Shown one piece after another: positions 1 to 4,852 of a stretch of 8,808 nt of DNA (the stretch's first letter is position 1; the number at the start of each line of letters is the position of its first letter). A program made the position numbers and the translations under genes. The DNA lies in contig JARHYY010000135.1 of the NCBI GenBank assembly GCA_029258405.1, positions 1-8,808 on the forward strand, read 5' to 3'. The notes beneath the pieces are model-generated. The model saw only the letters and a list, made by a program, of their open reading frames with translations, searched no databases and was not told the origin of the DNA. This DNA comes from Helicobacteraceae bacterium (GTDB lineage Bacteria; Campylobacterota; Campylobacteria; Campylobacterales; Helicobacteraceae).

Positions 1-343
1 CAAGATCAATAGCACGACTCTCTCTAATTGGCTTACCCTTATCCCATGTTTCAGCATGTGATAAAAGCTCATAATGCTCTTCTAATCTATCAGCAATCTT
101 TAAAAGAATATTTGCCCTATTCATTACACTTGTTCTCTCCCAAGCAGTTTGTGCCTTATGAGCGGCATCAAGAGCTCTATCAATATCCTTTTCAGTTGAT
201 GAAGGCACTTCACAAAGCACTTGCCCATTAATTGGGCTTTTGTTTTCAACATATTTTCCATCAGCTGGTGCAACCCATTCTCCGCCAATATAATTGCCAT
301 AACGAGGCTTGAACACATTTTTGCTGTCTCTGTATTTACTCAT
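1..343 (-). CDS. Aldehyde dehydrogenase, N-terminal part (runs off left edge)
   Basis: This is the first 114 codons of an NAD(P)-dependent aldehyde dehydrogenase, which oxidises an aldehyde such as acetaldehyde to the acid in the cytoplasm. The frame shows typical N-terminal family segments: RYGNYIGGEWV (residues 14-24), SPINGQVLCEVP (36-47), an alpha-helical stretch with AANKAW-like spacing around 57-68, RANILLKIADRLE (76-88) and AETWDKGKPIRES (97-109). The last two resemble the AldB/ExaC acetaldehyde dehydrogenase branch, whose members are about 500 residues long. The nucleotide-binding, Glu and Cys active-site regions lie beyond the window, so catalytic competence cannot be judged. The ATG at 341-343 is preceded by AAGGAG (349-354), a near-perfect ribosome binding site at good spacing. 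It has its own promoter upstream and is not obviously in an operon with the amidohydrolase gene. Confidence 0.94.
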   Translation of the reverse strand, partial: MSKYRDSKNVFKPRYGNYIGGEWVAPADGKYVENKSPINGQVLCEVPSSTEKDIDRALDAAHKAQTAWERTSVMNRANILLKIADRLEEHYELLSHAETWDKGKPIRESRAIDL

Positions 344-403
344 AGAATCTCCTTAGATTATTTGTAGCCACAATGTTGATATAACATTTTAAGACTAGTA
401 TTC

Positions 404-409
404 ATTATA
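404..409 (-). promoter_or_regulatory. Extended -10 promoter for the aldehyde dehydrogenase gene
   Basis: On the minus strand the sequence reads TGATATAAT, a TGn-extended -10 box with TATAAT at 404-409. This fits the housekeeping promoters of Helicobacter and Campylobacter, where a -35 element is usually poorly conserved. Transcription would start near 396-398 and give a leader of roughly 50 nt with an AAGGAG site before the ATG. The assignment is by sequence match only. AT-rich elements resembling a Fur box lie just upstream at 411-425 and 432-446. Confidence 0.55.
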
Positions 410-520
410 TCAATAATTATTAAATAAATAGTAATAATGATTAAATAATCTTCATGTTATATAAATAAGGAATCCACAATATGGCACTAAAATTTAATTA
501 TAAAAAATTTATATTATTAT

Positions 521-539
521 GCTTCAAGTTTCTTTAAGC
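521..539 (-). terminator. Possible weak terminator after the amidohydrolase gene
   Basis: An imperfect hairpin lies directly downstream of the amidohydrolase stop on the minus strand: GCTTAAAG, a three-base loop, then CTTGAAGC, with one mismatch in eight pairs. A T6 run follows about a dozen bases later rather than immediately, so this is a poor intrinsic terminator. It is listed because nothing better separates this gene from the promoter region of the next one. Confidence 0.25.
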
Positions 540-541
540 CA

Positions 542-1717
542 TCATTCAAAAACAAGGTTAATGAACATTTGTGCACCAACAATAACTGTTTTATCCTCTA
601 TATAATAAGGATTTGAATGCAGATAATTGCAAATACCTGCTTTTGTATTACCACTGCCCAAGAAGAACATTGCACCTTTTTTGTCTTTTGTGGCTTCTAT
701 CATATAGCTAAAATCTTCACTCCCTGTCATTGGAGCACATACACTATTAAGCATAGATTGTATTTTATGGATTTTTTGAGCAGCCAATACAATTTTTTTG
801 TAACATTCTGCATGATTTATTACAGCAGGATAGCTCTCATAACTAAAGCTTGTTTCAAAACCCCTTAATTTACTCTGATTTTCTATATCCTTAAAACTTT
901 GTTTGAGTATAGAATCTGTTTGCTTATCTAATGCTCTTACTGTGCCTTTTGCTTCTACGAAATCGGCTATGGCATTTGGAATGCTTCCGCCACGGAACAT
1001 ACCGCATGAAAATACTGCTGGGTTAAATGGACTTATCTTTTTTGCTATAATATAATCCATTTCTTCTAAGATCTTTGCCCCTTCTCTTATGGCGTCTAAC
1101 CCTTTTTGCGGTGTTGATCCATGAGCTGCCTTGCCTTTAATCTGCAATGCCCAAGAAGTGCCATAAGAACTCATAATAGCATCATTAACTTTTACCTCAC
1201 CATATTCAAGCGAAGCATCATTGTGAAGTGCATAGACTTCATCTACCCCATTCATGCAACCTAGTTCTACCATTTTGTCAGCTCCTGGTATTGTCATATC
1301 TTCTTCTGCCATCTGAAAGATAAAACGGATATTCTTTTTAAGCACTGCCTTTTTCATCGAAAGATATTTTGCACTTAGTAGTGCTATTGCCATGTGGGCA
1401 TCATGCCCACAATTATGGGCTAAGCCCTCATGAGTTGAGCGATGCTCATTTTGAGTTTTATCTTGCATTTTTAGGGCATCCATATCTGCCCTAAAGGCAA
1501 TGGTAGTATTTGAGTTATTATTCAAATCAGCGATAAAACCTGTGTAGCCTTGGTATTCTGTGATAGTATAGCCAAATTCTTGCATTTTTTCTTTACAGAA
1601 TGCAGAAGTTTTAAATTCCTGCCCTGAAGATTCTGGAATTTTATGTAAAATATGTCGAAATTCAATGCCTATGTCTTTCAATGCTAATAAATCTAATGCG
1701 ATATTAAAATGTTGCAT
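542..1717 (-). CDS. M20-family amidohydrolase (N-acyl-amino acid / hippurate hydrolase type)
   Basis: This 391-residue cytoplasmic metallohydrolase belongs to the M20 peptidase family, D branch, whose members cleave amide bonds in N-acyl amino acids, hippurate or related conjugates with two divalent metals. The length is normal. Conserved blocks are present in order: FRADMDAL (75-82), NCGHDAHMA (102-110, with metal ligands Cys103 and His105), FQMAEED (134-140, with the catalytic and ligand glutamates 138 and 139), ALHND (163-167, His165), the lid/dimerisation motif AAHGSTPQKGLDAI (197-210), TGSEDFSYM (331-339) and LHSNPYY (366-372, His367). The usual HRHPE signature near the N-terminus is HKIPE here (25-29). 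No signal peptide is seen. The ATG at 1715-1717 follows an AAGGAG site (1723-1728). Substrate cannot be read from the sequence; HipO of Campylobacter jejuni is a family relative but clearly not near-identical. Confidence 0.93.
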   Translation of the reverse strand: MQHFNIALDLLALKDIGIEFRHILHKIPESSGQEFKTSAFCKEKMQEFGYTITEYQGYTGFIADLNNNSNTTIAFRADMDALKMQDKTQNEHRSTHEGLAHNCGHDAHMAIALLSAKYLSMKKAVLKKNIRFIFQMAEEDMTIPGADKMVELGCMNGVDEVYALHNDASLEYGEVKVNDAIMSSYGTSWALQIKGKAAHGSTPQKGLDAIREGAKILEEMDYIIAKKISPFNPAVFSCGMFRGGSIPNAIADFVEAKGTVRALDKQTDSILKQSFKDIENQSKLRGFETSFSYESYPAVINHAECYKKIVLAAQKIHKIQSMLNSVCAPMTGSEDFSYMIEATKDKKGAMFFLGSGNTKAGICNYLHSNPYYIEDKTVIVGAQMFINLVFE

Positions 1718-1774
1718 GGATACTCCTTAAATTTAAATCCAAATTTGCACAGCAAAACCTGCCCTAAAAAAATT

Positions 1775-1780
1775 ATTATA
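1775..1780 (-). promoter_or_regulatory. Putative -10 box for the amidohydrolase gene
   Basis: A TATAAT hexamer on the minus strand is preceded by a T-rich stretch, as is common in Helicobacter and Campylobacter promoters. It would give a start near 1768 and a leader of about 50 nt. A second minus-strand TATAAT lies farther upstream inside the dyad at 1878-1904, so which one is used is uncertain. Confidence 0.45.
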
Positions 1781-1877
1781 AAAATAACAATTACCTTCCA
1801 TTTCTTAACTCGCTAATGCTTAAAACTGATAATTTCAAAAAGCTTAAAAAAGCAAGCAAAAAATATTTTTAGAATCT

Positions 1878-1904
1878 ATCATAAATTATATAATAATTTA
1901 TGAT
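1878..1904. promoter_or_regulatory. Perfect 12-bp dyad over a TATAAT box (operator candidate)
   Basis: ATCATAAATTAT (1878-1889) and its exact reverse complement (1893-1904) flank a three-base spacer. A TATAAT box lies across the centre on the plus strand at 1889-1894, and the symmetry places another on the minus strand at 1885-1890. The plus-strand copy is the best -10 candidate for the 127-residue gene, giving a leader of about 70 nt. A dimeric regulator binding this dyad would occlude both boxes. No particular regulator family is recognised from the arm sequence. Confidence 0.5.
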
Positions 1905-1972
1905 TTTATTGTCTTTAATTTAGGAATAAAATTTGCTTGTAAATAATTGATACCCGGATAAAGGAAAGCAAA

Positions 1973-2356
1973 ATGGCAATTATAGACCCAATTAAACAAG
2001 AAATGATAGACGCTGGGGCTGAAGACATAGCTCGAATGATATCTATGGAAGCAAATAAAATAGGAATAGATGACTTAATGGCATTTGGTATAGTCTCTGC
2101 TGAAATAATGGCTAAAAATCTTGAATGTGCTTTATTGCATTTTAAGCATAATGAACATGCTTATACACCAAAAGAATCTTTTTTGTTTTTTCAGGCAAAC
2201 TCTTCTCAAAAACTTTTTCATTCAAACACCAAAGAAGGAATTTGCAATGAACTTATTAGTGCTATCAAATACGATAATGATGAAATCGATACTGCTAATA
2301 TGCTTTTGAAACGACTATCTGAAACTTTAAAAAACAGTCGTGTTACTTTAGCATAA
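1973..2356 (+). CDS. Hypothetical 127-residue cytoplasmic protein
   Basis: I do not recognise this protein. It has no signal peptide or membrane span and looks mainly alpha-helical, with an acidic first third (DAGAEDIARMISME, 13-26), a mixed hydrophobic helix around 34-57 ending in LLHFKHNEH, a Lys/Ser-rich middle and a last helix around 104-121. Two cysteines (52 and 91) are not arranged as a metal site. It is supported as a gene by an uninterrupted frame of ordinary codon use, an AAGGAAAG ribosome binding site (1961-1968) four bases before the ATG, a -10 candidate upstream and a GC-rich hairpin with a T run just after the stop. These signals suggest a single-gene transcript. The operator-like dyad upstream hints at regulation. 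No function is proposed. Confidence 0.75.
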   Translation: MAIIDPIKQEMIDAGAEDIARMISMEANKIGIDDLMAFGIVSAEIMAKNLECALLHFKHNEHAYTPKESFLFFQANSSQKLFHSNTKEGICNELISAIKYDNDEIDTANMLLKRLSETLKNSRVTLA

Positions 2357-2836
2357 ATATATAATACCTGCTCTGCGGTTGCGGTTTTTATTATTGTGAA
2401 AATTTAATAAATTTATTTAAAGGGTATTATATTGTTTATTTGATATACGAGCAAGCATAGTACAAATATTGTTCAATGCACAAACTTATTTTTATTGAAT
2501 CAAAGAGCATATAAGATTTATAGGACAAAAAGTAAGAAATAGCATTTAAACCAATAACAAAATTTTAAATAGAGATAATAGCACATCGCATAACCTCTGC
2601 ATTCAAAAACAGCAAGTGTTCATGATTAAACTCTATGTAAAATATGGAGATTAATGTTAAAGGGGATATCTATTATCATATAAATGCAAAGGCAAACATG
2701 CCCCGCATATTTGTTGTCTATGATCATTGCATGATTTTATGCTATCAAAATTAGTTCGTTTAGAATCTTTTAATGTACTTATCACTTATAGAGCTTGTGT
2801 TTATGATCGCTACCATCATTTATTTTTTTTATAGTG
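2357..2836. other. Gene-poor interval of about 480 bases
   Basis: Stops are frequent in all six frames and no frame has both a start and a ribosome binding site. The longest ATG-started frame is 36 codons on the plus strand (2644-2754) without a Shine-Dalgarno sequence. The only structured elements seen are the terminator at its left end, a nested hairpin at 2682-2712 (AAATGC / GCATATTT outer arms with a bulge, GGCA / TGCC inner arms, AACA loop) and an AT-rich hairpin ATGAT / ATCAT (2803-2819) followed by a T-rich run on the plus strand. These could belong to an unannotated small RNA or be the remains of decayed genes. Neither is demonstrated. Confidence 0.5.
2366..2389 (+). terminator. Probable intrinsic terminator of the 127-residue gene
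   Basis: A local GC-rich island ten bases after the stop can fold as ACC-U-GC / GC-GGU with one bulged base and a nine-base loop, and it is followed directly by T5 (2385-2389). The stem is short, but the combination with the T run in otherwise very AT-rich DNA fits an intrinsic terminator. Confidence 0.4.
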
Positions 2837-2971
2837 TTATTTTCTTTTTTTATTTTGTTTTTCTTTCCATTTTTTATAAATATAAAAATAATCTCTATTC
2901 ATATAGAGTAAAAAAACTATATAAAGTATGAGAATAGCTGCTGCTCCAAATTTCATTGGCTCTTCAAACAT
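2837..2971 (-). CDS. 44-residue single-span membrane microprotein
   Basis: A short but convincing gene lies 34 nt downstream of rpe on the same strand. The product starts MFEEPMKFG, has one hydrophobic span (about residues 9-24, including AAILILYIVFLLY) and ends in a strongly basic tail (KKWKEKQNKKRK, 33-44). By the positive-inside rule the N-terminus should face the periplasm and the tail the cytoplasm. The ATG at 2969-2971 follows an AAAGGA site (2979-2984) at proper spacing, and the stop is TAA at 2837-2839. It is likely expressed from the rpe promoter. I do not recognise a family. The layout of short acidic head, one helix and Lys-rich tail is like accessory subunits or regulators of membrane complexes, but nothing here identifies a partner. 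Confidence 0.7.
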   Translation of the reverse strand: MFEEPMKFGAAAILILYIVFLLYMNRDYFYIYKKWKEKQNKKRK

Positions 2972-3005
2972 TGTATTATCCTTTATTATGAGTTAAAGGC
3001 TTATG

Positions 3006-3659
3006 TTATTGCTCTACACGAAGGGAATCTATTGCTTGTTTATAGTTTGGTGATTTAAATATATAGCTACCTGCTACAATAATATCAGCACCTGCATTTA
3101 CAATAGAATGTATATTTTCATTGTTGATTCCACCATCAACCTCAATAAGACATGGGAGGTTTCTTGCTATAAGTAGTTTTTTTAATGCATCAATTTTTTT
3201 TAAGGCAAGGGGTATAAATTTTTGCCCACCAAAACCCGGATTAACACTCATGATTAAAATCATATCAAGTTCATCTATAATATATTCAAGCACATTAAGT
3301 GGTGTGTGAGGGTTGAGCGCAATGGCTGCTTGGATTCCATAAGAATGTATATGCTGAATCAATTTATGGGGATGTGGTTCGTTTTCGAGGTGAAAAGAGA
3401 TATAAAGTGGTTTGCATTGAGCAAATAAATCTATAAAGAATAAGGTATTATGCACCATAAGGTGAATATCCAGAGGGAGAGGAGTATTGATCGCATTAAT
3501 AACCATTGGTCCAAAGGTGAGGTTAGGGACAAAATGTCCATCCATTACATCTACATGAATCATATCAGCCCCTGCTTCATATATTTTGTTTATTTCATCA
3601 TTGAGCACCCCGAAGTTGGCAGCAAGAATACTTGGAGCTATTTTGAGTTTTTTAATCAT
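3006..3659 (-). CDS. rpe: Ribulose-phosphate 3-epimerase
   Basis: Rpe interconverts D-ribulose 5-phosphate and D-xylulose 5-phosphate in the pentose phosphate pathway, in the cytoplasm, as a metal-dependent TIM barrel. At 217 residues it has the family's normal length, and every signature block is present: KIAPSILAANF (6-16, Ser10), HVDVMDGHFVPNLTFGP (35-51, metal ligand His35 and acid/base Asp37), DIHLMV (64-69, His66), MSVNPGFGGQKF (137-148, phosphate-side loop), EVDGGI (173-178, catalytic Asp175) and the phosphate-binding AGADIIVAGSYIF (189-201). The ATG at 3657-3659 is preceded by AAAAGGAA (3664-3671). The gene is divergent from fbp, whose product also acts on sugar phosphates, and it is followed by a membrane microprotein gene probably on the same transcript. 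Confidence 0.97.
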   Translation of the reverse strand: MIKKLKIAPSILAANFGVLNDEINKIYEAGADMIHVDVMDGHFVPNLTFGPMVINAINTPLPLDIHLMVHNTLFFIDLFAQCKPLYISFHLENEPHPHKLIQHIHSYGIQAAIALNPHTPLNVLEYIIDELDMILIMSVNPGFGGQKFIPLALKKIDALKKLLIARNLPCLIEVDGGINNENIHSIVNAGADIIVAGSYIFKSPNYKQAIDSLRVEQ

Positions 3660-3688
3660 TTTATTCCTTTTGATAAAAAATATGATAA

Positions 3689-3694
3689 ATTGTA
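3689..3694 (-). promoter_or_regulatory. Putative -10 box for rpe
   Basis: TACAAT on the minus strand lies 30 bases upstream of the rpe start codon and would give a leader of roughly 20 nt. No -35 consensus is apparent, which is usual for this group. The call rests on position and a five-of-six match to TATAAT. Confidence 0.35.
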
Positions 3695-3737
3695 ACCAAA
3701 TCGCCTTAATTTTATCCTCGTATATGGTAGTTTTATG

Positions 3738-3743
3738 TAGAAT
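3738..3743 (+). promoter_or_regulatory. Putative -10 box for the fbp-metG operon
   Basis: TAGAAT preceded by TTTTATG lies 31 bases before the fbp ATG, five of six matching TATAAT. It would start a transcript near 3750 covering fbp and the three genes after it. The rpe and fbp -10 boxes lie back to back only about 45 bases apart, so a single regulator could affect both directions. No operator symmetry was found between them. Confidence 0.35.
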
Positions 3744-3773
3744 AAAGGATTATTTTACGGTGGAGTTTAAGAT

Positions 3774-4607
3774 ATGGATATTATTGAAATGCTCAAGCAA
3801 TGTGCTATTGAAATACAAGGTATTCTTTATAAGAGCGATTCAACAAAAGAAGGACAGACAAATACAACAGGTGATGAACAATTAAAGATTGATGTATGTG
3901 CTGATCAGCTCATTGCCAAAAGATTAGCTCAATGTTCTAGCATAAAGGCAATTGCTTCAGAAGAGCAAAAAGATATACAGCATATAAATCCTAAAGGGCA
4001 ATACTGTGTTGCTTATGATCCTCTTGATGGCTCATCGGTTTTAGAGTCTAATTTTACCATAGGTTCTATTTTTGGGGTTTATAATAATGCTTTTGAAGCA
4101 AAAAATTTGGTAATGAGTGCTTATATTCTTTATGGTTTTAATGTTGAAATGGTCATTGCTCATGAAATTGTAGAGCATTTTAGGCTTTGTGGGGGTTCGT
4201 TTATAAAATTGGGCAATCTTTCTTTGGGTAAAAAAGGCATGATTAATGCAACAGGTGGCACACAAAAAGATTGGAATGAGGAGCATAGAAGGCTTATGGA
4301 ATCTTTTTTTGCTGATGGTTATAGGCTGCGTTATTCTGGTGCTATGGTTTCTGATTTGCATCAAATACTTAAAAAAGGTGGTGGGATTTTTAGCTATCCG
4401 GCAACACAGAAAAACCCTCATGGCAAATTGCGCCTTTTGTTTGAATTGCTTCCTTTTGCTTTTATTTTTGAAAAAGCTGGGGGGTATGCGATTGATGGTG
4501 TAAAGAGGCTGCTTGAATGTAGCATTGATTCACCTCATGCAATAAGCCCTTGCTATTTTGGGAGCTTTGAAGAGATACAAAGAGTTCAACAAACCAATAA
4601 AGGATAA
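3774..4607 (+). CDS. fbp: Fructose-1,6-bisphosphatase, class I
   Basis: Fbp hydrolyses fructose 1,6-bisphosphate to fructose 6-phosphate, the committed step of gluconeogenesis, in the cytoplasm with Mg2+. Class I motifs are in order: TGDEQLKIDV (32-41), ASEEQ (61-65, metal-binding glutamates), YDPLDGSSVLESNFTIG (81-97, metal ligands Asp82 and Asp85 and the phosphate site), RLRYSGAMVSDLHQILKKGG (184-203, substrate binding), FSYP (206-209), KLRLLFELLPFAFIFEKAGG (218-237, ligand Glu224). The 277 residues are well short of the roughly 330 of enterobacterial enzymes because the N-terminal arm that carries the AMP site there is largely missing, so AMP inhibition may be absent or different. GGAG at 3762-3765 sits eight bases before the ATG. 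It is the first gene of a four-gene operon, with only two bases between its stop and the next ATG. Confidence 0.95.
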   Translation: MDIIEMLKQCAIEIQGILYKSDSTKEGQTNTTGDEQLKIDVCADQLIAKRLAQCSSIKAIASEEQKDIQHINPKGQYCVAYDPLDGSSVLESNFTIGSIFGVYNNAFEAKNLVMSAYILYGFNVEMVIAHEIVEHFRLCGGSFIKLGNLSLGKKGMINATGGTQKDWNEEHRRLMESFFADGYRLRYSGAMVSDLHQILKKGGGIFSYPATQKNPHGKLRLLFELLPFAFIFEKAGGYAIDGVKRLLECSIDSPHAISPCYFGSFEEIQRVQQTNKG

Positions 4608-4609
4608 TA

Positions 4610-4822
4610 ATGTTAAAAGAAGATTCTATTCCAAAAACAGAACAAGATTATATTGCTCTTTTGCAAGTTGCTAGTGCAAATTTGCAAGAATGCCAAAAAC
4701 AATATGGTATGAATTCATGCTTTGAATGTCCAAAGCTTTTAGATTGTGCTGTACGCACATCTTATGTTAAAGCTGTGTATGATAGCATGAATCTTGGAAA
4801 AATTACTGATTTTGATTTTTAA
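4610..4822 (+). CDS. Conserved-type 70-residue four-cysteine protein
   Basis: This small soluble protein sits between fbp and metG, two bases after the fbp stop, with AAAGGA (4599-4604) as ribosome binding site inside the end of fbp. Residues 8-30 form a likely helix, followed by four cysteines at 28, 37, 40 and 46 (C-X8-C-X2-C-X5-C, in the context MNSCFECPKLLDCAVRTSYV) and a helix ending in YDSMNLGK. The spacing suggests a small zinc or iron-sulfur knuckle. The family has no function known to me. From memory, Campylobacter jejuni carries a similar small hypothetical gene between fbp and metG (Cj0839c), which suggests a conserved role. Translation is probably coupled to fbp. No signal peptide or membrane segment is visible. 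Confidence 0.85.
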   Translation: MLKEDSIPKTEQDYIALLQVASANLQECQKQYGMNSCFECPKLLDCAVRTSYVKAVYDSMNLGKITDFDF

Positions 4823-4852
4823 AAGTTTAAACAATTTCAAGAAGGATATACA

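Noticed and set aside
124..318. Minus-strand 64-codon frame within the aldehyde dehydrogenase gene
   Set aside because: It is a shifted frame of the same strand; the true frame shows clear aldehyde dehydrogenase similarity and starts at 343 with a strong ribosome binding site.
617..868. Plus-strand frame opposite the amidohydrolase gene
   Set aside because: It is fully contained in a conserved gene on the other strand, with no ribosome binding site or domain.
2546..2602. 18-residue hydrophobic peptide frame on the minus strand, considered as a type I toxin
   Set aside because: It has no ribosome binding site, a stop codon abuts its ATG, and no antisense RNA promoter could be made out; too short to support.
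2644..2754. 36-codon plus-strand frame in the gene-poor interval
   Set aside because: It has no Shine-Dalgarno sequence, no recognisable protein features and overlaps a hairpin; chance frame is the simpler explanation.
3586..3885. Plus-strand frame of 99 codons across the rpe-fbp divide
   Set aside because: It overlaps the start of both well-supported genes and their promoter region, and it shows no family features.
4041..4421. Minus-strand frame of 126 codons opposite fbp
   Set aside because: It lies wholly inside a gene with all class I fructose bisphosphatase motifs and has no recognisable domain of its own; it results from codon bias on the other strand.
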